A DNA stretch of 64,000 nucleotides from Rhynochetos jubatus (lineage: Eukaryota; Chordata; Aves; Eurypygiformes; Rhynochetidae), in assembly GCA_027574665.1 (NCBI GenBank), contig CM050654.1, forward strand, positions 11,030,142-11,094,141. Reading direction: 5' to 3'. Below, piece by piece: positions 1 through 12,000 of this stretch (its first letter is position 1; each line of letters opens with the position of its first letter). The translations under genes and the position numbers were made by a program. The notes below the pieces were generated by a model, which had not been told where the DNA came from, ran no database searches, and saw nothing but the letters and a program-made list of their open reading frames with translations.

Positions 1-2983
1 GAGAAGCTTTTCTTACCACATCAAGTTATGACTGTTGCATCCAAATAATTAAGTTAAAAAAGCAGGTAAGTGTTTTGTCATTAACTGTCCCAAATGAACA
101 ATACTTAAATTTCTTTCTTGCTCTGATTTACTGACTTGCCTGTGGAGAACCTCATTGCAGAGCATTATGTATTCAGAAAGAGATTCAGTTGTCTGGCACC
201 TATTGTAATTAATTAGTGGCCAATTAAGGATGGCAGAATTTGGCCAGCAATTAGGATACAGCAGTCCATGGTACAAAGAGTTGGATAGATGACGGCAGAG
301 TATTACGGCTATGGAACAGATGTTTAAATGCCTTTAAAAGGAAGTTGTCAGAAGCTGATTTCATGAGTTGCTCTGTAGTCACATGCTAAAACACATCCTG
401 AAAATGCTCAGATAACCACTGAGATGGCCCCTCCCACAGGTGTGGTTGGCCCTGGATGAGCCAGTCCTGTACAAGAGCCTGGCAGGGCTGGAGTTAAAGG
501 AGAGAAGGGACTAGACGTGCAAACCAGAAAGTTTCAGAGGTGTCAAGACTGATGAGGAAACTTAGTCTGAGACTGGGAAGATCAGTAAAGACAAACTCTT
601 AAGTAGTAGCAGGGAGTAATGTTGGACCACACAGCTGGCGTGGGTATGCATGTATCAGAAGGAGGCAGGCAGGCGCTTTGGGGACAAGGCTAGAGGCAGC
701 CACGGGGACTGTACTGAAGGTCTGTTTGCCAAAGCCTACTCCATCCAACATCTTACTGGACAGTTTTGTGGGATTTGAAGAAACCAAGTGAGAAACCAGT
801 TGATATCCTGAGAGGAAAACATCCAAAGCTGGCTGAGGCTTGTCACACGCAGAGACAAAAGGACGGTCGGTTTGGGCGGGCAGTGAATACGGATCTGCTC
901 GCATGAGTAGCAGGGGCCTTGCATTACATTTGTTGCTTTGCTTTCCAGGAAACAGAACTTTTTGCCACTTTCCTGCTTGTGTGTTTCCCTAAAGGGGAAA
1001 TAAATCCATTGAAAGCAGAAACCAGGAATTCCCCTTGATTTACCGACGATGGCTGCAGAGCGTGGAGGCTGGGATGGACCGGGATGGGATGGGAGGATGG
1101 GCATGCCTGCACCCCGCTGCTCAGGCAGTGGGTGCCCACAAGCCACGAAGTGTATATATATAATATCACAGTGCCCTCTTGGGGGCAGGTGTTCCTTGGA
1201 AATAGACCTTTATGATTTGTGTGCTGCAGATCTCATTGCTCACCACTGTCATTTACTCTAGGGGCTCATGCTGCCTAGCTAAATCACAGATTTTCCCACT
1301 GAACACTGCTCGTTCTAAGGGAGAGTTCAGAGTTTTGGCCTTAGATTTTTGGTTTATTATTATTTCAATATGAATCCTTTCTCTGTGACTGATCTGTACT
1401 TTAAATCTAAACTAACAGGAGTGAGGAGGGTGAGGAGCTCCTGAGCGAAGGTGCCGGTCTGCCCTCAGAAATGAAACCTGTCTTGTTTAAACACTTTCAG
1501 ATGACTCAGCCTCAGCAAGAAACAAATTGTTTTAACAACAGATTTAATTAGCTGGTGTTTGTATTCCTTCACAGCGTGCTTGAGTCCCACTGCAACTGCT
1601 GGTAGACCTGTCTCGAAGCCTTGGCATCTCCCGCAAAGGAGCGTGAAGGATGACTGAGGACGTGGGTGAGTGTGGCAATTCCTTGCCGGTAGCGGGAACA
1701 GCCTGGAGAGGATGCTCTACTGTTGCCGTTAGTGCTCTGATGTGTGGTACTTACGACCAAACATTTTTCCTGGATTTCAGTAGCTGCTCTGACTCAGGAA
1801 AACAGGCACACAAACTAACCAACTTTTGTTCTGGTGTAGATTTATCATTTCCCTCATTCCTTATGTTTGTAGGATTATGAAAGTGCCTCTGTTTTAAGGA
1901 AGATAGGAAATGACAAGCCTCTGACATTTGTGGTGGTTTTTCCTGCATGTACGCATATGAGACTGTGTGTGTGGCTTTGGGGGTTGGGTTTTTGTGGTTT
2001 TTTGTGGGTTTTTTAACTAATTCAGCTAAAAGCCCATCTGTGGTAAGGATTCAGTTGAAAAAGATGTGCCACCTGGCAGATGAGTCCGTGATCCTAAAAG
2101 CTGGTTTCTCTGAAAAGCCAGCCTCTAAGACTGATGATGAGGGCTTCCATATATTTTCTTTTTCTATTTCAAGATCTAGTTTACTTAAGAAATAGTTTTC
2201 CTAAGTGCCAGGCCTGAGATCTTGTTCTAGGCTCCGACAGCCTTTCATGTTGCTGCTTCTCCCCTTCCCTCTTCCCCTGTGATTATCTCCCTAAAGATAA
2301 TGACGCTGTTACAGGGGAGCAGACCTTGGACACCAGCTGGCTATACCAGGCAGCACGATTGGGTGGGAAGAGAGTAGCGTGGGCCAAAAAATCATGGTGT
2401 GAGGAATGCTTATCCAGCTAGCTGCCGTTGGGAAATTCCAGGATAGATCTCCTTTTATTTTCCTTAATCAGGCACCCCTTTGTTAAACTGGGAGGGGGGA
2501 GAAGTCCCTGCATTTCTGAGCGCACCTTGCTTTGTGTGTAGAAGCCTTTTTCCTGGCAAAGACAGCACTTGGCCTCTCCAACTCCCTGCTTTACTCTCTA
2601 AGCTCTCACAAGGCAGGACACGCCATCTCTTCCGTGATGTCTTCGTTTCCTTGGTTCTCGCTTGTCCTCAGCCTGTATAAAGGCTGCTTTCGTTTTGCTA
2701 TTTAGTGGCCCTGTTTTAAGGAGGCAAGTTGTTTGATTGCTACTTACTGGACCCTGCTCTCAGTTGTAAGTTTGTGCCAGGCAGGGCTAAAGCTGAGTAT
2801 TTTGGGTAACTGTCTGTATTTTAGGAAAGTATCATTTCTGCAGACAAGGAAGGAGGAGGGAAAACCTATTATTTAAGAAGCTGTGACAGTCTTACAGGAA
2901 AAGGCCAAAATTTTGCAGGTTCCCCCTTCCAGTTCACAGCTTACAGAGAAAACAACTTATGGGTTTTGTTTGATGGTTTGGGG

Positions 2984-2999
2984 TTTTTTTTTTTTTTTT
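2984..2999. repeat. T16 homopolymer
   Basis: A plain T run after gtttgatggtttgggg. No retrotransposon body was recognised next to it. Confidence 0.9.
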
Positions 3000-4440
3000 G
3001 AGAAGATTAATGGAGTCAAACCTCATTTTGCTGTCCCATCTAGCCCGTATCACCAAGTTGTAATGGCAGCATGGTAAATGGGAGTGCAATGATGGTATCT
3101 CTGGGCTCTTAGGGATTGCTGTAATTCTGGTAGTGGTATGAGTCAAGAGCAATTGGTTTGGGAAGACAACAAATGTCTTATTCCCCTGAGATATTTGGGC
3201 GATGGGTAGGTGTGATAGAGGCATGAGTGTAATCATTAAGATGGTAATGTCTCCTGCATGCTCTTCCATCTCAGAGTCACTCCAGTGTCCTGAATGCATG
3301 GGGGGCATGCAGGAATAATGAGACAAGGTTCCATCAGTAGCTGTCAAATGCAGAAATAAATAACTTCAAGCAATATAACTTCACTCATTTTATATCTGCC
3401 TGTGCTGTCCATACCTTGTATTTACATGGTGCCACGGGAAACTATTTTTAAATGTTAAATTTTAAATTAACATATGGTCCTGCAGGCTAAATCTGTTACA
3501 GATGATAACATTTCCACTGTAGTTTGTTTTGTAGCACCTCAAGAAAAGCAGCTGATTGGAGTGATTTATTTTCATTCCTAAGGGAATAAATAGCCCTAGA
3601 GCTTTTGTGAGCTCTGGAGGAGAAGCAACCATCATTGCTGGGCAGGTGGTATCTGCAACAACTGATAAAAACTTCTCATCTTATCTCTTCCCAGATAGGC
3701 CTTTGCTATAGGATGCAGACATGAAAGAGTCTCTAGGGCCCTTCTACCCTACATCAGAACACTGTCAATAGTCCTGGCGCAGTTTAAGAAATTCATTGTA
3801 CTAGTCAGTGATTAAGGCTTGGTTGACTGATAAGGTTCTAGGGAGGCACAAGGGCATGGGAATGGTGGGCGTGAGGAGAGCCTGGGACTTAGAAGGGGTA
3901 GCACATACGATGACTTACACTTGTGGCATGAAGGGAGACAGGTCCACAGCCTGTACACAGGGCACCCCTGCATTTCATTTCACCCAAGTAAGTGTGAAGT
4001 GAACCGTTACCCTATGGGAATAACTCATACTTCTAGACCATGGGTCATGCCTGTGGTGATCCCGTACTTCATGGTATAGGGCTGAGCTGGGCATGGGTGT
4101 CCAGGTCCCAAGCTGATCTGGAAGTCTTAATGACCCTTGCGACTCTTTCTCCATCCAGACTGGGATTTGGTTCACCCCATGGTAGCCTATTCACACTGGA
4201 CGCTGTGGCATGAAACCCAAGAGAGGACCAGACTTAAACTACTCATGAGCTGCCATAGCTCATAAGTCTTAAGACTACACCCTACAGTAATCAAAAGGGC
4301 ATTCAGGAGAGTGGTGAAAAAGGTCCATGAAAAAGACCAACACGTTGTGTCTGTGAATTTTCTGCAAATACTGACTTTGTATTCTTGAAGAAGCAGGAAT
4401 ATTTCCAGGACCACAACTCTCTGTCTCTATTCCACCATAA

Positions 4441-4818
4441 TCAAACGCATAACCTGCTTGTCCCTCTGTCTTCCCAGATCCATATCCTGCCTGGGTATGC
4501 TATGTTGTTCAATAGTCCATTTTTTGGTGGATCACAATAGAACTGGTGGTAGAAAAAGGAAGCAGAAAGGCCTAAAACAAGACTGTCAAAATGCCCTTCC
4601 TGTCTCTCTGCAGCGTCTTTTATCAAGGTTGCACCCATGGCCAGTAGACGCAGGCCTCTGCCAAGGCAGGTTGGCTGGTCACAGAGGACAGATGGCAGGA
4701 GGCACTTTAGATCTTGGTCATCTGCCAGTTCCGTGAGTGGCTTCCCGTGTACGTTGCACAGCAGCAATGACAAAATTAGACCACTGATACAGCCAGATTT
4801 TACTTTCCCGTGTGACAT
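4441..4818 (-). other. Open frame of 125 codons with a signal-peptide-like start, unassigned
   Basis: ATG at 4,816-4,818 on the minus strand. The N-terminus has a hydrophobic core (GCISGLILSLLLCNVHG) followed by Cys-containing sequence. No domain was recognised, and no good poly(A) or promoter context was seen. A decayed retroelement or a chance frame are both more likely than a gene. Confidence 0.15.
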
Positions 4819-7800
4819 GTGTGAGAAGTTGGTTTGACATCAGCCGAGAAAGTCCCTGAGGGCCAACAAGTAAGCAGGCACCACCAGTGATGAAGCCCTT
4901 CCCAAAAGGAGTGGTCAGACTGGTGGTGGATCAGCCCTGCATATCTCTGAACCACAGGTGATGGATCCAGCCCCAGCAGGAAGAAGATGACTGCTCAGTG
5001 TGCATTCATTCCATTTTGATGCCAGAGTATAGCATCAGGTGTTGATTTCTCTCTAATCTGCCTCTCAGAATAAAAAGGCTTTTTTTCACTTTTGAACTCC
5101 TCAGCACTCAAAACCAACACAGCAGAGGGGAGCTGTCAGATGTTCTGTATTTCATGGCATTGCAGCGCCAGCAGTGGTCTAAGGACAGGCAGTTCTTTGG
5201 GAAGGAAAGTGCCATCACAGAGGTAGATATTTCATAGGAGGAGCAGATGTAAGAGGATACAGGATCAGGGCGTGATCCTTTGGATACCTCCATTCCTTCC
5301 CAAAGACTTGCAACTTGCTGCACTGTGACAGATCTGCTTTGCACCAGTTGTGATTCTGTGCAAGCAGCTTTACAAGAGGGAGGCTCCTGTTGATGGCAGA
5401 AATGGTCGGGGCGCTCTCTCCTAGCCTCCCTCTCCATAGGTTTCTTGCATTCCTAGGTGAGATGCATCATTCCTTTGCAGATTTTACAGCCCTAGCTTCT
5501 GAGAAGGAGTATTTGAAGGGGAGTTTCTGGGTCTGAATTGCTGAGGAAAAAAAAAATATGTTTAGGAGGAGATGAGGATTTACTTATTGATCTTCTTTCC
5601 CTGACTTTTCCTAGTACGAAAATGCTCTTTACGCTTATAAAGAGGGGAATATCGCTGCCTTTGTTTTCAGCTGGGTTGTTCTTTCGTCATCTCCTTACTG
5701 GCAGACACAGCCTCTGGCTATGGAGAAACTGCTGCTCCTCCAGCCCCTCTGAAATTCCTGGGCACCTCTCAGAATACCAAGCATATCTGAGAGTCAGGCT
5801 CACAGGCTTGACTGCAAGGTGCTGATGAAGCATTTTGTCCTCAGGCATGGGAAAAGGCCCTGGACTACAAAATCTTCAATTATTCTGCTGCCAAAGCTTG
5901 TGGATTCTCCCTGGGCTGCTGTGACCCTGAGATGTCCTACCTGGCAGTGGTCAGGGGAGCGTGGCAAGCCATCATTAGTGCTTTCCAGCGGCACTCTGTA
6001 GCCCCCCTCCTCACTCTTTCCAGGAGAATCTGACTTTAGGCACTCTTGCTGCTTTCTGCCAACTCCAGTATAGGTGGTTCTGTCTAATTATGCTTAATGC
6101 TTCTGGGTGCATAACTGCAGGAACCAGGTGAGAGTGCAGCGTTCTGCTTCCTCATCTCTTTTACCCAGGACTTCATTAACTGATTGTCCTGTCACCATTT
6201 TGCTTGCATGCATGATCTTTCCTCACAAATCAATCAGCTTTTTCCTGCTCTGAGCTTCCTTGCGTTAACCAGGAAGAGATCCCAGTGGCTGAGCTGGGCT
6301 GCCTGAGGTAAATGTGGGAACAGGAGCAGTGTGTCCTGCAGGTTGGCTGTCCTGTGCTTACCCCCGAGACTTGCACTCGAGTGCCCCAGCTATAGATGGG
6401 ACAGTCACCGGGCAAAGCCCTGGGTGGGCAGCGATTACAGTCCCTCCAGTGCCTGACTCTTCTGCACCCCTCCAGGAAGCACTCCTTGCCTTCCTAGCAC
6501 AGGACTTGTGTGGGCACACGGGCATTTCCAGCCTTCGGCCATACAGCTCGGAGGGAAGCTTCAGTTCTGCAAATCCTCGGATAAAACACTGGGGAAGTTT
6601 TGCTACATGCTTTCCCAGTTATCTACGAGGTGGCTACTGCCAGGGACTGGCAGTGTCAACACCACTGGGAAGACCTCTCTTCTCACCCAGTCTGGCTGCT
6701 CTTGCATTCATCTTGTTCTGAAAATAACCAGATTAGCTGCTGGGTGTTGTCATGGTGTTGCCTCCTGCTTCCCATCCCACTTTGTGTGGGCAGGTGTCAC
6801 TTGTTTTCATCTTTCTAAGGTGACTGTAGCCAGTGCTGTGATTCTGTTGGTGCACGAGACCCTGCATGTTTCTATTTGCGAAGCCTCGTGATTTATACCT
6901 GATGAAAAGGCAATCCCCAGCAGCGCTGCACCGCTCTGGGAAAATACATCTTACAGGCTCCCTCTGCTTTTCTACCTCTACCCAAAACCGCTGCTGCCGC
7001 AGGAGATCTCAGCTCAGTTGCCTAACCAGGGGCCCAGGAGCAGCTTTTCTCCAACTGGCTGGCGAGGAGCAGCTTTCCCAGGGAGGATGTGCTGGCTGCT
7101 GCTGGATGGGCTATGGGAGGACTCGTGCTGAGTGGCAGCAGCAATGGAAGCTGGGCTGAGCCAGCAGCAAAGGAGTTGTGAAAGGAGCAAGAGCATCGCT
7201 GAGAATGGGTGCTTGTGGCCGTGCTTCATGCTGGGAGCCTGCACAGAGGGTTATTAGGTACCATTGGTCTTTAGGAGCCGGCTCTAAACCCTTCCTTTGC
7301 GGAATCAAAGCCACTCTGTAATTTGTAGGTTTTGGCCTTTATAAGATTTATTTTTCTACCAAACTCTTGTAGGAAGGGGAAAACTAGGGCAGGTGGGTAG
7401 CTTTAGCAAGTATCTAGCAACCTCTTGAACTGAAAACACATTCTCTTTATCTCCTGTTCTACATCTCTCACTTTTCCAGTGACCTCTGACAGATTCCCAG
7501 GAAGCAAAATAAACACTGGGTTTGGTCTAGTTTATTCTGCAGAACAGCTACTTGCAAAATCAGTGGTGGGTTGTTTTTCTCCTTCTCCTCCGCTGAAGCC
7601 AGAAATAGGTCAGGCAGCAAACCAGCGTTTCAGGCAGCCGTGAGGCTGGTGTACGTAGGTGTGTTTCAGAGGTGGCCTCTCTCAGGGGTTAACGTTCCCA
7701 TCCTGCCTGACATCCCCGCAGCTTCCTCCTGCTAGAAGAAGGAGGAAGTGAGTTGTTTGCAGCACAGAAATGAAACCACTTAGATTTTCTTGAACAAAGA

Positions 7801-8970
7801 GGGTAGGTTTTTCAATAGAAAATCTCTCTAGTACATCCTCCTACGACGCGCTGTGCCCATGACACCCAGCTTTGCTTTTTGCTGTCTGACGTCTGTCCTT
7901 GGGAGCCTCGGCCCTTCACGAAGACCCTCTCTCATTAACGTTGTACCTTGCCTGCAGTGAGGCTGCGTAAAGCAGAAAGCCTTCTCCATGGAAGTGAATG
8001 AGGGTGCCTTGCATTGTATGAAGCTATTTCAGATCACATATGGAGTTGCCAGCTCTATTTTAAGTCATACAAAAGTTAATTTGGTCACAGCAAGACAGCA
8101 ATATTCACAGTATTTTAGGTCCCACTCTTCCTGTTCAGTAAGGTTGTCCCACTTAATTTCCTTTAGAAATTCCCAGCCCTGGTGGCTGGCTTTATTTTCA
8201 GCAGATCTTTCAGATCTTTGCTTATCTCTTTTGAATGTTTGGCAGCGTTTTCAGTGACACAGACTGTAACAAACTGCTGCCAGGCCTTTCATAAGCAGTC
8301 ACTGCCTTGGAAAAAATAGGGGTCTTTGTGTTCTCCTGTGCCCCCCTGAGTGTGAAATCAACCCTTCAGAACACACAGAGTCAGGGCACGAGGGTGACAG
8401 CCCACAGATCATTTAGTATTGCCCCTAATTGTAAGGGCGGCAGCAGGAACAGTAATTAGACACATGTGATGTTTTATTTCCTATCTATACTGTGGTTTTT
8501 CATATCAAACTGGCTTGCTTGAAAAGCTGAGTTCTTGGAGCTGAAACCTGGGAGGCACCGGGCAGCTGCCTCTGACGTGCAAAGGCTGAGAACTGCTGAA
8601 ATGTTCCCCTCCCTGTTCCTGTGAGCAGTCAAGTCAAATAGCAAAAGTAACTTGTGGGCCTTCTCCAGCCAAGGTCATAGGAAAGAATTTTTAAAAAGCA
8701 AACCAACCATCAGCCTGTTTTGGAAAATGCAAATGAGAAACCTGCTTTATCGCAGCATCTAAATGGGAGCTGCTTGCAGAGAACAGCAAAGAGAGCCAGA
8801 GATGGAAAACGGCCTTCCAGAGCTTTCACCCCGCTGACGCATGGCTCTGTGTCACGAGGGACTGTTCACTAGCCCAGCTGCTGTGACAAGCCCAGCAGTG
8901 TCCTTTCCTTGACAGCTTCCTCAAGAGTTCTTGGGAAGAGATCAGAACAGCCCTGCTCAGACTGCGCTCT

Positions 8971-9070
8971 TGTGCTCACACCTATTGTGCTCACACCTAT
9001 TGTGCTCACACCTATTGTGCTCACACCTATTGTGCTCACACCTATTGTGCTCACACCTATTGTGCTCACG
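8971..9070. repeat. 15-bp minisatellite, six perfect copies plus a partial copy
   Basis: The unit tgtgctcacacctat is repeated six times without a mismatch (8,971-9,060), then a partial copy runs to 9,070. Because 15 is divisible by 3, the array stays open in several frames: repeated STIGV on the minus strand, LTPIV or LCSHL on the plus strand. These frames are a product of the repeat, not evidence of a gene. Confidence 0.97.
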
Positions 9071-12000
9071 TTTGTTTTCTCTCCTTCCACCTAAGGGTCT
9101 CTTTCAACACCTCCTGTGTTGGCTGCTGCAGCCTCTTTCCCTCTTGCATCCTGCTATGCACAAAATCTCCCCCTAGTCCAGAGAATACACAGCTAAACTG
9201 AGCTTTCTCCAGTGTGACCTTGTAATTTCTCCTCTCCCTGAATTCCTGCATGACCAAGGTCACACTTCTTTTCAATTTCAGGATCTCTCATGAGTCTACT
9301 CAACTTTGTATTTTGCTCCTACGTGCTTTCCTGTGACTCAACTTTGCGTTTCTCTCTATTCCTACGTAGTACCTCTGATTTTTTTGGTGGTTTGGGTTTT
9401 TGTTTGCCTAGGTTTCTTCTTCCCCCTTCCCATTGTACCTGCTATACTGCTCTGTCCTTTAGATGACTTTGGTAGAGGTCTCTTGCAACCTCCACCATGT
9501 AGAAGCATCTCTGGCCTTCCTCAGATAGGGTAGCTGATTGTATCTTGAACGCTTTCAGGAATTTGGAGCCACTCCAGCCATTAAAGTAGAAATCAGCAAG
9601 CTCAATTTAACTTATGGACTCGTGGAACCGTGTTTAACTCTGAACTCTGGAAAAAAATGTGCTCTGCCTGGGAGCTGAAAGTACTGGAAGCCTCATGATG
9701 GAGCACCTTCAAAACAAATTTGATTTAGAAGCAGGTCTGATACTTATCCAGGTTGAATTGTCTATGATGTTTTTGGAACTCACTGATCAAATTCAGTGTC
9801 AGAGAGAAACTAATTTCTTGGCTCCATTCCTCTTTGGTATGGTCAGTGTAATATCACTTTCTTTTTATGGAACCCGTAGGCTGACTTTGTATAGTATACA
9901 CAAAGAAAAAAAGCTTTCACCCATTCTTGTTGTTAATGATGGTTATTAGGGCAGGCACAAGGAACAGGCAAGCAAGAACGACATCCCGTTGTGATGCACG
10001 GTGTATGAACACAGAGCATTACACTAGCCCTGCTTTATATTACAGTCTAATTACAGCCTGTCACAGTCAACAAACCATTTCTTCCATAATGGAAACCACA
10101 CGTACTGTGTATTATACAGTGTGCTAAAAGATATTGTGAGAGCTGGAGAAAAAAAGCTCCTGACTTTTAATTTATGATGAATTTTTGTTGGTATGTATAA
10201 TTTATCTAGTCAACAAAGGGTAGTTATTCCCATATTGACCTACAGGATTTTAATAAAGGGTAACTGTGGACTGACAGCCTTTTCCAAACTCCTACTTAAA
10301 AAGTAACAGATGTTAGGTGAGCATGAATAGTAGTCTGTGAACGGGGTTGGTTTTTTTTTTCTCTTTAGAAATGAGGGTTTTTTTTACAGAACTGGGATAA
10401 TTTACACCATTTAACCTACCTCTATTATGCGTATTCTGGAGGCACAGCCCAGCACTTGTGCAGAACAAGGCATTAGGGCATGAAGGGTCAACAGTAATGC
10501 AGCAGGTTACCACAACTCAGTGGGTTACCACACACCTGCTGAGCAAAACGAGCTGTATGGTACCTCCTTAGCCCATCCCAGCATGGAAGGAAAGCCCCTT
10601 TGCTTAATTAACTGTTAGAATTTGAACAATAAAAGTGCTTGCCCTGCCCAGCCCTCGTGTCCTAACAGCGTGTGATATCCTGCTTTGCTGTTCTCTGCCC
10701 TCAATGCAGTGCTGGTCACCAGCACCCTTGGGGCCCTGGTTCCTTGGCTGAGGACTGTAAAAATAACATTGCTAACAAAGCCTGGGAAGAAGCACAGCGT
10801 GGTGTTTTGTCCCTGGGCTTTTCTGTGGAAACTCCTATGTAAAGGGGTTTGCTCCAGTTGTTGCTAATTTGATACTTGTATCAGTGCTGTGGTTTGTGCT
10901 TTATATCCTGGTATTCTGAGGGCGGGGAACAAGGATAGTGTGTGGTTGTGAGCCTAAGGTATAAGGACAGAATCTGATGGGAAAGCTTGGATTGCAGTGT
11001 AGGGGCTGGGGATAGAGGGAGGGGAGTGGGCAAATATAAACAAAGAGAGTATAGATGTGCAGGGGGATGCCAAGATTTAGCATGACTTTGTAATTTGTTA
11101 ACTAAATTAAGTCGCTGAAGCACAAACACTTCGGCAAAATCAGCTCAGCAAAGGAGTCTCCCCGTAACAGCAGCTTTGAGCAAAAGCAAAACAACAAAAC
11201 GCCCTGGGAGACCCGGATCTCATGTTCATCTTTCCTGTAGCATCTGCAGCATCAGGGGACTTGCTTGTAACTTGATGCACCAAAAAGATTTCAGCTACAG
11301 CTCCCTTTCTCAGCCTGCTCTGCCAGGCAAGCAGGTCAGCTATCAACCCGCTCTTCCCTTGGGGCTTCATCCTGCTGGAGCCAAGGGAAGTCTTTGCATT
11401 ACCACCAGCTTCACAGACTTAGGGGCAGGCTCTGAAGCTTGTCTTCAGCCAGCTGAACCCTTTTCCAAGTTCTGAAGCATAATACTTCTTATTTTCTGGT
11501 TTCCCAAGGCTCTGAACAGCCTTATATGAAAGACAGGGCTCAGGGACTTGAGTCTGAGTCTATTCCCTGAAGTGTGCAAGGGCTAAGAACAGAGGGGGGC
11601 TGCAGAAACCTACCTGCTTCTAACCCTGTGGGGTGTGGGCCAGTGAGCTCCTGTGATGCCTCTCACCCCAGCCAGCGCAAAGAGGCTTCAGCAGGAGCAG
11701 TAAGAGCTTATCCCCGCGGTCTCCTCAGCCGAAAAAAGGCGGGTGAGGTGATAGTGCTGTTGGGCAGGCACGGGCAAAACACAGCAGGCAGGTGAGCAGT
11801 GCTCTGCTCCATCCCCACAAAGCTTGGGTACCGTACTGCTTCCAGGTGAGCATTTCCTCCTCTCCTCGCTGGGGAAATCATGTTAGCCTTTCATGTCTGC
11901 CTGGCTTTTAATTCATGTCTCAATGAGGAGAAAGGAGGAAGCCGAGGTATCACTCTGCAGCATTGCCTGCTGCTGCTTCTTATAAAATCATTTTTAAGGC

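Larger units (their letters stand above)
1..8970. other. Intergenic DNA, no gene recognised
   Basis: Unique-looking sequence with frequent stops in all frames. It holds the T16 tract (2,984) and the unassigned frame at 4,441-4,818. The stretch 3,800-5,000 has several medium open frames on the minus strand that could be a decayed retroelement, but I could not name one. Confidence 0.7.

Noticed and set aside
2934..3347. Minus-strand frame of 137 codons ending near a poly-Lys stretch
   Set aside because: The poly-Lys is the T16 tract read backwards. No retrocopy parent or target duplication was seen.
8971..9070. CRISPR-like array
   Set aside because: The repeats are directly adjacent with no spacers, and the DNA is vertebrate. 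It is a minisatellite.
8869..9090. Repeated STIGV protein on the minus strand, and the LTPIV and LCSHL frames on the plus strand
   Set aside because: All come from the 15-bp minisatellite. No promoter, splice site or conserved flank supports translation.
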